A stretch of DNA of 64,000 bases from DAIPKP01 sp964539095 (GTDB lineage: Bacteria; Synergistota; Synergistia; Synergistales; Aminiphilaceae), in assembly GCA_964539095.1 (NCBI GenBank), contig CAZIFL010000005.1, positions 62,001-126,000 of the forward strand, written 5' to 3'. Below, piece by piece: positions 32,848-41,912 of this stretch (position 1 is its first letter; every line of letters starts with the position of its first letter). Below the pieces are notes generated by a model. That model searched no databases. It had not been told where the DNA came from and saw nothing but the letters and a program-made list of their open reading frames with translations. A program made the position numbers and the translations under genes.

Positions 32848-32940
32848 GCACCTCTCTGGTGAAGGTTTGTGTCTACGCAAACACTACCTTATCACTGTTC
32901 TACGAACAGTCCAGAGAGGTTTTTGTTTTTTTGCCTGTGG
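32848..32940 (-). mobile_element. IS end with branched hairpin structure, copy B
   Basis: CCTCTCTGG pairs with CCAGAGAGG and encloses two hairpins (GTTTG/CAAAC within GTGA-AGG/CCT-TATCAC, and TGTTC/GAACA). It is followed on the plus strand by TTTTTGTTTTTTT. The layout equals copy A at 28197-28271 with many compensating changes. Because it sits just upstream of the transposase start on the minus strand, it is probably an IS-end structure that ends incoming plus-strand transcription. Confidence 0.5.
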
Positions 32941-32947
32941 ATTTGGG

Positions 32948-33014
32948 CAACGGGATTCCCGGAGTTGCGAAAAGGGGTTTCCTTCGGAAACCTCCCGGGG
33001 AGAAACTCCGGTAT
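32948..33014 (+). promoter_or_regulatory. copy B of the conserved structured leader element
   Basis: First 30 nt identical to copy A (27798-27827), starting CAACGGGATTCCCGG. Helices: CAAC-GGG/CCC-GTTG; GGTTTCC/GGAAACC around TTC; GGAG/CTCC around AAA. An alternative long pairing CCGGAG (32960-32965) with CTCCGG (33006-33011) is also possible. It lies 27 bp before the ATG of the AsmA/TamB-like gene. Confidence 0.45.
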
Positions 33015-33040
33015 GTACTGAAAAAGGAGGATTGTTGAGT

Positions 33041-36000
33041 ATGAGAAAAAAAACTGTTCTTGCAGTGGTGGTGATCCTGGGAGGGTTTCTTCTGGGATTT
33101 GGGGCGTTACTCACCACGAACATGGGAACCGCCTTCATCGGCAAAATTCTGGTGGAGCAGGCTCGAACCCATCTTGATGCGGCGTTCACTTTTCAGGAGC
33201 TTCGGGGGAATCCTCTTCGGGGGTATACCATAGAAAATGTGGGACTCCTCAAAGAAGGGGCTCCTCTGGTGCGGATGCGTCAGGGGTTTGTAAAGGTAGA
33301 ACTCATGCCTCTCCTCAAAGGGGCCTTTGAGCTGGACCGGATAGAGCTTCGGGATTTCCAAGTCTTTCCTCAAGAGCTTGCCCCCTTTATGGAGCCCTTG
33401 AGAGATCTTCCTCCGGAGCTTCTCCGCCCTCTTGAGGGAACGCATCTGGAGCTGCATCAGCAGGGGGATACCTTCTCCCTGATGGGCAAACTTCGGTACG
33501 GCACGCTTCCCCTTGAAGGAGAAGGGGTCTTTCGGCTGGCCTTCTCTCCCCGGGGAGAGGGGATAGAACGGATCGAGTTGCGGCGTGGGGAGGTCGATCT
33601 CGGCATCGGGGCGGGAGGGCTTCGAGCAGAGGGGCTTCTCTTCCCCCATTTCGATCTCCGGGGTGAGCTGCAGACAGCGAATCTGGAGGAGTTTCTGAAA
33701 GCTTTCAATATACCCCAGGGGGCTGGGCTCGCCATTCCCCTCACTGCCTTTCTGGAGGCTGCGGGGACCGGGGTGGAGGATCTGGTGCTCTCCGGAAGGC
33801 TTCTCACCCGGCCGGGGGTCCTCTTTGGGGTTCCTCTGGGGGTGAGCGTCTGTGACTTCTCCTGGGCAGAAAACCGTTTAGAGATGAAAATTCCCGAATT
33901 CCGTCCCGGGGGGATCCCCTTTCAGGGGTACGGTTCGTATCAGTTCTACGAAAAGCCCGGGGTAGACCTGCCGGGAGTACTCTCCCTCTTCCTTTCCGCG
34001 GAGAACATCCCTCTGGAAGAGCTTCGAAGCATCCTCCCTGCCGCCTCGCAGATCCCCCTGGGGGGAACTGTGGAGGAGGGAACCATTCAGATAACGGGAA
34101 AGGACGGGGATTTTCAGGGAGATGCCCAGATCTACGCCCCTCGGGTCTCCCTGGGGGATGAGAGCTTCTCGGAGCTTAGGATGCAGGTCAAGCTTCGCGA
34201 GCAGAACACCCTCCACATCACTGCCCGTGGAGAGGGATGGGGTGGCACTGTGGCCCTCTCCGGCAAGGGTTCCTTTCCGGGTCCCTCCCTGGATCTTTCC
34301 TTCAACTCCAAGGGGCTCCGGCTGGAGCGGCTCCAGAAGTTTATCCCTCCTCTTCAGGGGTATCCCCTTCGGGGGGATGTTCATCTGGGGGGAACTGTCC
34401 GGGGAAAGCCGGGGTCTCTGGTTATCGCCGGAGAGCTGCAGTCTCCCAAACTGGCTGTGTTCCACACCTTTATAGATGACCTGCGCATCCCCTATTCCTA
34501 CCGGGAGAAGGAGCAGTCTCTGGCTCTCCAAAAGGCGACTGCCCGGATTGAACAGGGAAGTTTGCATCTGGATGGGGTTTTGCGGAATCTCAAAGCGGCC
34601 TCTCCCACCGCTGAGGGAGTGCTGGAGCTTCGGCAGGTTCCCCTCGCCTCTCTGGGCAGTTGGTTCCCCGAAATGAAGGATGCGGGGCTTAAAGGGGATC
34701 TCACCATGAAAGCCTCCTTCCGAGGCCCCTTGAACGCCCCTGCCCTGGAAGGGACCGCCTATGTGCCGCTGCTTACCCTTTCGGATGGCACGGTGCTGCG
34801 ACACGTCAAGGGAGACGTAGCTCTCGCTTCGGGAGAGATGCCCAAGCTTCTGGCAGGGCAGATCAAGGAGCTTCCCTTCACCCTCTCTGCCGGGGATATT
34901 CGGCATCCCTCCGGGGTGCTTCTGGAAAATCCCCGGGGAGAGCTTGCCTGGAGCTTCGGAGAACAGAAGCTCCGGATATCCCGACTGGAGAGCCGCATGG
35001 GGAAGGCCACGCTCCAGGGTAAGGGGGAGATGACTCTCGCCACCCCCGCCGCCAAAAGTGTTTTCCGCTTGGAACTCGCGGGGGAGAATCTGGACATCTC
35101 CCGGCTCTATGTAACCGATGCGGGAGCCATGCCTCTGCAGGGAACCGCCCAGATGGGGATAACCGCCCAGGGGAGCTTTGAAAATCCCCGCTTCGGGGTA
35201 CAGGTCGGCGCTCCTAAAGTGCGGTACGATACCTTTACCCTGGAAAAGGTCACCCTTCGGGGAGAAGGGGGCTTGGAGGGCTTTACCCTCTCCGAGGCCC
35301 GGGGCTCTCTCTACGGAGGAAGCCTCAACCTCTCCGGGGGGGTGCGTTTCAAGGGGGAGGCCCTGGAGACGGATATCCGGGCAGATTGGGCAAACCTCAG
35401 CCTCCCCGCTCTTGGAAGAGACTTTCCCAAACTCAAGGATCTGGAGGCCCAGGGGACTCTCTCGGGAACCTTTACCCTCAAGGGTTCCCCGGGAAATCTC
35501 CGGGGGAGCGGAAGCGCCACGGTGCCCCAGCTCGGTCTCTTCGGCCTTAAGGCGGAGCAGGTGGTGCTTCCCCTGGTTCTCGAAAAGGATACTCTCAAAA
35601 TTGCCGCAGGAAAGGCGAACCTCTACGGGGGAACTCTGGGGGCAAACTTCTCGGCGAACTTCGTCACCGGGGCCTGGCGCAGCGATGCCAGGGGGGAGCT
35701 TGTCTCCATGGGTCCCCTTCTTCGGGATCTCACTAAAAGCGACAAGGGGCTTCACTGCAACGGGGTGCTCGATTTCAAAGGGGCGGGGAACTTCCTCTCC
35801 GGGGCCGTTCGGGGGGAGGGCTCCTTCGCCACCTCCAAGGGGCATCTCACCGGGGTACCCTGGGCGGATCTCATGGCCAAGCTTCACGGAGGGCGCCGGG
35901 TCTCCTTCGAGAAGATCTCCGGCAGCTACGAGCTGGATGCCTACCGTTTTCTGCTCCGTTCCGGAGAGGTACAGCCCGAGCCGGGGGATCCTCTCTATCA

Positions 36001-36421
36001 GTCCCTCCAGGCCTCGGGACCCATCTCCTACCAAGGCCCTATGAACATCGCCGTGGAGGGGATGCTGAACGTGCAGCTCGTGAACGCTCTTGCAGGAGGC
36101 ACTGCGGGAGGCGTGGCGGGCCTTATCCAGAATCCGGGCTCTCTGGAGGGGATTCTTCAAGGCATTCTCGGAGGGGTTACCGACATGGGAAGGAGTCGTG
36201 ACTTCCGCAAAGTCACCTTTACTCTGGAGGGAACCGCCAAAGATCCCGTCATGAAAAATTTGAAGATGGATCGGCCTCAGCCCACTCCGGGAACTCCGGT
36301 CATCGCCATACCGGAGACACCGCAGCCTGGGACTCCCCCCTCCCCCACCCAGGCACCTCAGAGCCTGGAGGAGAAGGTGAAGGAAGAGCTTACCAAGGAG
36401 ATCCTCAAACTCTTCGAGTAG
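33041..36421 (+). CDS. AsmA/TamB-like envelope protein
   Basis: 1126 residues. The frame is open from 32867, but ATG 33041 gives MRKKTVLAVVVILGGFLLGF, a single N-terminal membrane anchor, behind AAGGAGG (33024-33030). The rest is a long run of beta-strand-rich repeats with Gly/Leu patterns (LRGYTIENVGLLKEG, GDVHLGGTVRGKPGSLVIAG), as in the AsmA/TamB/YhdP group of periplasm-spanning lipid-transfer proteins. The C-terminus has GGTAGGVAGLIQNPGSLEGI, a proline-rich stretch and a charged helix. It implies an outer membrane. Function (phospholipid transfer or autotransporter assembly) is inferred from the family. Confidence 0.8.
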   Translation: MRKKTVLAVVVILGGFLLGFGALLTTNMGTAFIGKILVEQARTHLDAAFTFQELRGNPLRGYTIENVGLLKEGAPLVRMRQGFVKVELMPLLKGAFELDRIELRDFQVFPQELAPFMEPLRDLPPELLRPLEGTHLELHQQGDTFSLMGKLRYGTLPLEGEGVFRLAFSPRGEGIERIELRRGEVDLGIGAGGLRAEGLLFPHFDLRGELQTANLEEFLKAFNIPQGAGLAIPLTAFLEAAGTGVEDLVLSGRLLTRPGVLFGVPLGVSVCDFSWAENRLEMKIPEFRPGGIPFQGYGSYQFYEKPGVDLPGVLSLFLSAENIPLEELRSILPAASQIPLGGTVEEGTIQITGKDGDFQGDAQIYAPRVSLGDESFSELRMQVKLREQNTLHITARGEGWGGTVALSGKGSFPGPSLDLSFNSKGLRLERLQKFIPPLQGYPLRGDVHLGGTVRGKPGSLVIAGELQSPKLAVFHTFIDDLRIPYSYREKEQSLALQKATARIEQGSLHLDGVLRNLKAASPTAEGVLELRQVPLASLGSWFPEMKDAGLKGDLTMKASFRGPLNAPALEGTAYVPLLTLSDGTVLRHVKGDVALASGEMPKLLAGQIKELPFTLSAGDIRHPSGVLLENPRGELAWSFGEQKLRISRLESRMGKATLQGKGEMTLATPAAKSVFRLELAGENLDISRLYVTDAGAMPLQGTAQMGITAQGSFENPRFGVQVGAPKVRYDTFTLEKVTLRGEGGLEGFTLSEARGSLYGGSLNLSGGVRFKGEALETDIRADWANLSLPALGRDFPKLKDLEAQGTLSGTFTLKGSPGNLRGSGSATVPQLGLFGLKAEQVVLPLVLEKDTLKIAAGKANLYGGTLGANFSANFVTGAWRSDARGELVSMGPLLRDLTKSDKGLHCNGVLDFKGAGNFLSGAVRGEGSFATSKGHLTGVPWADLMAKLHGGRRVSFEKISGSYELDAYRFLLRSGEVQPEPGDPLYQSLQASGPISYQGPMNIAVEGMLNVQLVNALAGGTAGGVAGLIQNPGSLEGILQGILGGVTDMGRSRDFRKVTFTLEGTAKDPVMKNLKMDRPQPTPGTPVIAIPETPQPGTPPSPTQAPQSLEEKVKEELTKEILKLFE

Positions 36422-36480
36422 GCGGTGGAAGGAAATGACAGTGGTTGCGGAATCCCTCAAGAGCGTATCTCCTGACAGAC

Positions 36481-36508
36481 CGGGGCTTTCTTCGGAAAGC
36501 CCCGTTTT
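36481..36508 (+). terminator. Rho-independent terminator after the AsmA/TamB-like gene
   Basis: CGGGGCTTTC (36481-36490) pairs perfectly with GAAAGCCCCG (36495-36504) around a TTCG tetraloop, followed by TTTT. Ten base pairs with the most stable loop class. Confidence 0.85.
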
Positions 36509-36532
36509 ACGGAAAAGATGGGAGGCAGATGT

Positions 36533-37198
36533 ATGACCTCTTGCAACATTGATCATCTGGCAATCGTTGCCCCTTCTCTTGAAAGCGGGGCGGCACTAGT
36601 GGAGCGAGTTCTCGGGGTCTCTCTCCAGACCGGGGGGGAGCATCCTCGTATGGGAACTCACAACCTTCTTCTCTCTCTGGGGGAGAGCCTCTATCTCGAA
36701 GTGATAGCCCCCAATCCTCGAGGGGACGCTCCGGAGCGTCCCCGGTGGTTTAACCTGGATGTCCTCCGTAAGGACACTCCCCCCCGCCTTGCCACCTGGG
36801 TGGTCCGCACACCGGATATTTATAAATCGCTCCGGGATGCCTCGGAGCATCTCGGCGTCGAGGAGCCCATGTCCAGGGGGAAACTGAACTGGCGCATCTC
36901 CATCCCCGAAGATGGTTCGCTCCCTCTTGGGGGGGTAGCCCCCACACTCATCCAGTGGGAGGCCGGGGCGTTGCATCCCGCAGCAAAGCTGGAGCCCCGA
37001 GGGATCTCCCTCAAGGAACTCCGGCTCTACACCCCGGAACCGGAACGCCTCTTGCGGCTACTGGCATCTCTGAGTTTTGAAGGGCCCGTCTCGGTACATC
37101 CTCTCTCCCCGGGGGAATCTCCCCGGCTGGAGGCTCAGATGGTGACCCCTCATGGGCTCAGATTGCTCTCTTGTGTAAGCCCTGATCTCCCAGAGTAA
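36533..37198 (+). CDS. VOC-superfamily glyoxalase-like protein
   Basis: 221 residues. The N-terminal NIDHLAIVAPSLESGAALVE and GTHNLLLSLGESLYLEVIAP form the first beta-alpha-beta-beta-beta unit of the vicinal oxygen chelate fold, in the glyoxalase_3 style. His8 and Glu58 are possible metal ligands. ATG 36533 lies 7 bp after GGGAGG; an ATG at 36518 is less likely. Substrate unknown. It lies between two hairpins and probably forms its own transcription unit. Confidence 0.72.
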   Translation: MTSCNIDHLAIVAPSLESGAALVERVLGVSLQTGGEHPRMGTHNLLLSLGESLYLEVIAPNPRGDAPERPRWFNLDVLRKDTPPRLATWVVRTPDIYKSLRDASEHLGVEEPMSRGKLNWRISIPEDGSLPLGGVAPTLIQWEAGALHPAAKLEPRGISLKELRLYTPEPERLLRLLASLSFEGPVSVHPLSPGESPRLEAQMVTPHGLRLLSCVSPDLPE

Positions 37199-37214
37199 GA
37201 GCTAAACGCTCTTA
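37196..37214 (+). terminator. hairpin at the stop of the VOC gene
   Basis: TAAGAGC (37196-37202, containing the stop codon) pairs with GCTCTTA (37208-37214). A second small hairpin GACTT/AAGTC follows at 37221-37235. Together they may end transcription; T-runs are short. Confidence 0.4.
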
Positions 37215-37300
37215 TTGTGTGACTTTCCAAAAGTCTTTGTCCCTGGGATTCTTCCGGGGTGCTTTGTGGCGGCTTAAATTATGTAAGGGGGAGATAGTTT

Positions 37301-39358
37301 ATGAATTCGCTTCGTGGTAGGTTGATCGGAATATTTCTTGTGGTGGCCCTTTCGGCTATGGGTATCATCGGGTTTTTTGCGCTCTCCCGTTCCAGCCAGG
37401 CCATTATTGATGCCAGCTGGAAAGAGGGCGATGCCCGGGCGGCGCACCTGGGGGACCGCATAAATGCTTACCTTCACGAGCGGGCCATGGTGATTCGGAT
37501 GCAGGCGGATCGACACGTGGTTCGGGGAATGAATTGGGAGCAAGTGGAGCCTTCCCTGGCAGATCTTTACAATGAGTATGACTTTTTCGATATCTTCGTC
37601 ATTGATCTTGACGGAAGAGGACGTTTCGTCAGTCGAGATAAAGAGGGGAGTTATACGGATAGGGAGTACTTTATCCGAGCCGTGAAGGAGAAAAAATCCA
37701 CCATCACGGAGCCCCTTATCTCCCGTTCCACGGGAAAGCAGATCTTTGTCATCGCGAGTCCCATTATACGGGAGAACCGTGTGGTGGGAGTTCTTGCAGC
37801 CACCATTACCCTGGACACTCTCTCTCAAGAGGTCGGCGCAGTGCGATGGGGCGAGAGTGGTTATAGCTATCTCTTGGATAGCAAGGGGATTCTTGTAGTC
37901 CATCCGGTAAAGGAACTCATCGGAGAGCTTAACGCCACTGTGGCAAGTGAACGTATTGCTCCGGAACTCGCCATTGCCATGCAGCGGGGACTTAAGGGGG
38001 ATGCCGGCCGAGTGGAGTACTTCTTCAACGGCCGAGACCAGATGAACGCTTACGCCCCGGTACCTCTCACAGGGTGGCTCGCCGCTCTTACCGCCCCCCG
38101 TGAGCAGTTTCTCGCCCCGGTGCGGGCCCTGCGTAACGTGATTCTTCTGGCCTCTCTGCTGGTAGGTTTGCTGATCATAGGGATATCCTTCTTCTTTGCC
38201 CGGAGCATTGCCAAGCCTATCGGAGGTGTGGTGGAGCTTCTCACCAAGCAGGCAAATCTGGATTTCCGATTTGACCATTCTAAAGCTTGGCTCCTGAAGG
38301 TGAAGCTTAAGGAAGTAGCCCAAATGGTCAAGGGGCTTGCCACCATGGAGACTGCCCTGAAGGATACCATCCGTTCCATTGCGGGGGTGGCGGAAAGCCT
38401 CGGAAGAGATGCTGAGGACTTTTCCGCCGTGGCGGAGGAGACCAACGCCAGCGTGGAAGAGGCCCGAAGCGGAGCGGAGACCTTGGGAAGCTCCATGGAA
38501 GTTATCGCCGCCATTGGAGAAGAACTCAACGCCAGCGTGGAGGAAGTGGCCTCCGGTGCCAGCACCGTGGCCGCCAGAAGCAGCGAAGTGGCGGAAGAGG
38601 TGGAAGCCGCCCGCCATGCGGGAGAGGCGGGCATGGCGGCGGTAGGGGAGACGGTGAAGGATATGACAGAGCAAATTGCTCGGGTGGAAAAATCAACCAA
38701 GGCCACGGAAGAACTCGGGGAAAAGGCCGCTCAGATCCAGAAGATTGTCACCACCATCACGGGGATTGCAGACCAGACCAATCTCCTTGCCCTGAACGCC
38801 GCCATTGAGGCTGCCCGGGCGGGAGAAGCAGGCCGAGGCTTTGCGGTGGTGGCAGAGGAGGTTCGCAAACTCGCAGAGGAATCCAACTCCGCCGCAGGGA
38901 ACATTGCGGATCTTGCGGGTTCCATAGCTTCGGATCTTCTTTCGGTGCAGCAGGGAGCGGAGCGCAACATGAAAGGCACTCGGAACGTGGATAAAAATGT
39001 TCGGGATGTCTCGGAGAAGATAGCCCTCATCATGGAAGCCCTGGAAAAGATCGCCAGCTCTGCCCAGGATCTCGCCGCGGTGGGGGAAGAGCAGGCCGCC
39101 TCCAGCGAAGAGATCGCCGCAGCGGTGCAGGACATGGCGCAGAAGGTGAATGACTCCACCGGGGTGGCGGACTCCCTTCGGGGGCAGATGGGAGAAGTTG
39201 CTTCCGCGGCGGAGCGCGTCGCCCTGGGAGGCGAGGAGATGGCGAAGATCAGCGAGGATCTTCAGAAGCGTATCGGGGCCTTTGTGCTGGAGGAAGAGAC
39301 CTCTTCCCCGCACAGTGCCCCTAAAGTTCTTTCCGTCTCTTCCTCCTCCAGAGCATAA
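37301..39358 (+). CDS. methyl-accepting chemotaxis protein, dCache type (MCP1)
   Basis: 685-residue transmembrane chemoreceptor. First membrane helix 8-27; periplasmic region about 28-282 with dCache features (DFFDIFVIDLDGRGRFVSRD, SYTDREYFIRAV, GYSYLLDSKGILVVHP), a fold that often binds amino acids. Second helix 285-306; a HAMP-like linker; then a cytoplasmic hairpin whose tip reads QTNLLALNAAIEAARAGEAG. No CheR-tethering pentapeptide at the C-terminus (ends SSSSRA). Start behind AAGGGGGAG. It opens the chemotaxis region. Confidence 0.93.
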   Translation: MNSLRGRLIGIFLVVALSAMGIIGFFALSRSSQAIIDASWKEGDARAAHLGDRINAYLHERAMVIRMQADRHVVRGMNWEQVEPSLADLYNEYDFFDIFVIDLDGRGRFVSRDKEGSYTDREYFIRAVKEKKSTITEPLISRSTGKQIFVIASPIIRENRVVGVLAATITLDTLSQEVGAVRWGESGYSYLLDSKGILVVHPVKELIGELNATVASERIAPELAIAMQRGLKGDAGRVEYFFNGRDQMNAYAPVPLTGWLAALTAPREQFLAPVRALRNVILLASLLVGLLIIGISFFFARSIAKPIGGVVELLTKQANLDFRFDHSKAWLLKVKLKEVAQMVKGLATMETALKDTIRSIAGVAESLGRDAEDFSAVAEETNASVEEARSGAETLGSSMEVIAAIGEELNASVEEVASGASTVAARSSEVAEEVEAARHAGEAGMAAVGETVKDMTEQIARVEKSTKATEELGEKAAQIQKIVTTITGIADQTNLLALNAAIEAARAGEAGRGFAVVAEEVRKLAEESNSAAGNIADLAGSIASDLLSVQQGAERNMKGTRNVDKNVRDVSEKIALIMEALEKIASSAQDLAAVGEEQAASSEEIAAAVQDMAQKVNDSTGVADSLRGQMGEVASAAERVALGGEEMAKISEDLQKRIGAFVLEEETSSPHSAPKVLSVSSSSRA

Positions 39359-39387
39359 AAAATACGAAAAGAAACAAAGAAAAATGA

Positions 39388-39436
39388 AAGAACTCCCCGG
39401 TTTTGAGGAAGAAAGCCTCGAAACCGGGGAGTTCTT
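39388..39436 (+). terminator. long perfect hairpin after MCP1
   Basis: AAGAACTCCCCGGTTT pairs with AAACCGGGGAGTTCTT, with an inner GAGG/CCTC stem. About 20 bp of helix. Only TT follows, so it may be a transcript end stabiliser or a terminator that does not depend on a U-run. Confidence 0.5.
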
Positions 39437-39608
39437 GCGGCGAAGGGCTCTTCGAGAAAAGGCTTTCCTCCTCAAGGAGAAGAGAAGTAAGAACTCTCTT
39501 TCCTTTGATCCGAAGAATTTCATGGATTGTACGATGGAGAATCTTCTCGTCTTTAAAAGATCTTTTCTTTTTTGTCATGACTAAATTCAGGCGCTCCAAG
39601 GGGTTTCC

Positions 39609-39637
39609 TTGTGTTTCAGAGAGGGAAACCCTATAAT
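39609..39637 (+). promoter_or_regulatory. sigma-70-type promoter for MCP2
   Basis: TTGTGT (39609-39614), 17 bp, TATAAT (39632-39637). The spacer overlaps the inverted repeat GGGTTTCC/GGAAACCC (39601-39631), which could serve as an operator. About 125 bp before the MCP2 ATG. Confidence 0.6.
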
Positions 39638-39761
39638 TATGACTAAGCTGGACCCGCAATTAAATTCAATTTTTTAATAAAAAACTTTACCCTTCTGGTC
39701 GGGGGAGTGCTTTTTTTTGCGAATCTTCATATTTTCATATTTTACGAAGGAGGGGTGTTCC

Positions 39762-41912
39762 ATGGCGTTACGGATGCGGTTGCGCGTGCGGGGTAAAATT
39801 GTGGTGATGGTGCTCTCGGTGGTTCTGGGGGTCTTTTTGGCGGTTTTCGGTACCGTGGCCTGGATGAATCAGCGGGAGAGCCTGAGGCAGGCCCAGGAGC
39901 TTTCTCTGGCCCTCTCCCGGGAGTTTGCCCATCAGATTTCCGGCGAGTTCGAGATGGCTCTGGATACCGCCCGGGCTTTGGCCTTTGCCTTCGAGGGGCT
40001 CGCCGAGGCGGGAAAGGCGGATCGGGAGGTGCTCAACAGCATCCTGGAGCAGACCCTTCGCCAGAGCCCTGCCTTTATCGGGGTGTGGAGCTGCTGGGAG
40101 CCCAACGCTCTGGACGGCAAAGATGCGGAGTATGCCAACGCAGCGGGGCACGATGCCACGGGGCGGTTTATCCCCTACTGGTACCGCCAGGATGGCAGGG
40201 CTGCGTTGGAGCCCTCCCTCGGATACGATGTTCCCGGAGATGGAGACTACTATCTTCTTCCCATGAAAACCGGCAAGGAGACCCTTCTGGAGCCCTACTT
40301 CTACGAAGTGGGGGGAGAGAACATGCTTATCACCAGCCTGGTGGTGCCGGTGGAGGTGAAGGGGCGACGGGCGGGAGTTGTGGGAATTGATGTGGCTTTG
40401 GAGACCATTCAGACCATCACCGAGAAGGCCCGGTTTTACGAAACCGGGTTTGGTCGCCTTCTTACGCACCAGGGGATGGTGGCGGCTCATCCCGAACGAA
40501 GCCGGGTGGGAGAGATAGCCAGAGAGATTCAGGATCCCGGAGGCGAGGAGGTCCTTAAGGATATCCAGAAGGGAGAGAGCTGGTTCCAAGAGGCATGGTC
40601 TGTGGCACTCAAAGAGATGACCTACAAGGCTTTTGCTCCCGTGCAGGTGGGGAACACCGGAACCCCTTGGAGCTTCAGTGCCGTTACCCAGGAAAGGGAG
40701 GTGTTCGCAGGGGCTAAAAGGTTGCTGTACCTCACTTTTCTCCTGAGTACTCTGGGAATGCTTCTCATCACAGGTGTGCTCTTCTGGATCGCATCGCGCA
40801 TCGTCAGACCCCTCAAAAAGGTGGTGGAGCTTGCGGTGCGAGCCCAGGGGGGAGACCTCACCATTACCCGGCAGGAGTTCGGCATCTCCAGTAAGGACGA
40901 GATGGGGGATATGGCGGAGGCTCTCGCCGCCATGGTCCACACCCAGGGTGAGACGGTGGGGCAGATTCGGGAGGTGGTCCAGGAGGTAAATCAGGCCGCC
41001 GCATCTCTGGTGGAACTCTCGGAGAAGGTGGATCGGGATACGGAGGAAGTCAAAAAGAGCATTGACGAGGCCTCGGAGCTTTCGGAATCCAACAGCGCCT
41101 CCATCAAGGAGACCACCGCGGGAGTGGAGGAGGTCTCCGGAGGAGCCCAGACCATCGCTAGGGCCGCCTTGGAGGGAGCCCAGGCGGGAGCCAGGGCGGG
41201 GGATACCGCCACCTCCTCTGTGGAGAAGGTGCGGGCCATGGTGGGTAACCTTGATGTGGTGGGAGAGAAATCCCACGAAAGCATTCAGGCCATATCGGGA
41301 CTTGCAGCGGCAGTGAAGAACATCGCAGGCTTTGTTACTATCATTACGAACATAGCGGATCAGACCAATCTGCTGGCTCTCAACGCCGCCATCGAAGCCG
41401 CCCGGGCGGGAGAAGCGGGGCGGGGCTTTGCGGTGGTGGCGGAGGAGGTGCGTAAACTCGCGGAAGAGAGCAACCAAGCCGCAGGAGAGGTCTCCAAACT
41501 TATCACCCAGCTTGAACAGAGTACTAAAAGCTCCATCGCCGTCACCGAAGAATCCGGGGGGATTCTCAAAAATACCCTGGAGCAGGCCCGGGAGGCCCAG
41601 GAGGAGCTGCATCTCGCCATGGAGGAGATCCGCATCGTGGTGGCCTCCATCGGAAACGTGGCCTCCACCTCTCAGGAGCAGGCGGCCTCCAGCCAGGAGA
41701 TGGCCTCCGCCATGGATCAGATCACCCTGGGGACCACCCGTATCGCCGAACGCATCCGGGATATCGGTGGTGCCTCCGAGAGCACCGCGGAAAACGCCGA
41801 GGCGGTGGCGGAGCTTGCAAAAAATCTTCAGAGCCGGGGAGAGGAGCTTCTGCGGCGGGTGCAGCAGTTTCGCACCTCGGAAGCCTCCCGAAAGCCCTCT
41901 CTTTCCAGATAG
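39762..41912 (+). CDS. methyl-accepting chemotaxis protein, dCache/HAMP type (MCP2)
   Basis: 716 residues. ATG 39762 lies behind GAAGGAGGGG; an upstream in-frame ATG at 39717 is less likely. Membrane helix about 12-32; periplasmic dCache region with PAFIGVWSCWEPNALDGKDA and GGENMLITSLVVPVEVKGRR (about 100-215); second helix about 328-348; HAMP (RIVRPLKKVVELAVRAQGGD); signalling hairpin with QTNLLALNAAIEAARAGEAG. Ends KPSLSR without a pentapeptide. Its own promoter and a long downstream hairpin make it a single-gene unit. Confidence 0.93.
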   Translation: MALRMRLRVRGKIVVMVLSVVLGVFLAVFGTVAWMNQRESLRQAQELSLALSREFAHQISGEFEMALDTARALAFAFEGLAEAGKADREVLNSILEQTLRQSPAFIGVWSCWEPNALDGKDAEYANAAGHDATGRFIPYWYRQDGRAALEPSLGYDVPGDGDYYLLPMKTGKETLLEPYFYEVGGENMLITSLVVPVEVKGRRAGVVGIDVALETIQTITEKARFYETGFGRLLTHQGMVAAHPERSRVGEIAREIQDPGGEEVLKDIQKGESWFQEAWSVALKEMTYKAFAPVQVGNTGTPWSFSAVTQEREVFAGAKRLLYLTFLLSTLGMLLITGVLFWIASRIVRPLKKVVELAVRAQGGDLTITRQEFGISSKDEMGDMAEALAAMVHTQGETVGQIREVVQEVNQAAASLVELSEKVDRDTEEVKKSIDEASELSESNSASIKETTAGVEEVSGGAQTIARAALEGAQAGARAGDTATSSVEKVRAMVGNLDVVGEKSHESIQAISGLAAAVKNIAGFVTIITNIADQTNLLALNAAIEAARAGEAGRGFAVVAEEVRKLAEESNQAAGEVSKLITQLEQSTKSSIAVTEESGGILKNTLEQAREAQEELHLAMEEIRIVVASIGNVASTSQEQAASSQEMASAMDQITLGTTRIAERIRDIGGASESTAENAEAVAELAKNLQSRGEELLRRVQQFRTSEASRKPSLSR

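Larger units (their letters stand above)
32325..33040. other. 716-bp region: IS1380-like remnant plus two structured elements
   Basis: 32325-32445 shows nothing. 32446-32839 (minus strand) is a broken transposase. 32850-32940 is its upstream junction structure with a T-run. 32948-33014 is copy B of the conserved leader element. The ribosome-binding site of the next gene is at 33024-33030. Confidence 0.7.
39359..39761. other. 403-bp gap with two hairpins and a promoter
   Basis: No gene is supported. 39388-39436 is a long hairpin, 39601-39631 a second one, and 39609-39637 a promoter for the next MCP. A 66-codon frame from 39384 exists, but half of it is the hairpin itself, and it is not called. 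The remainder is AT-rich. Confidence 0.65.

Noticed and set aside
33878..36556. 892-codon open frame on the minus strand opposite the AsmA/TamB-like gene
   Set aside because: Produced by biased codon use of the real gene; composition is rich in Gly, Pro, His and Arg and has no domain.
39384..39584. 66-codon ORF after MCP1
   Set aside because: Starts inside the long hairpin, no RBS, no recognisable product.
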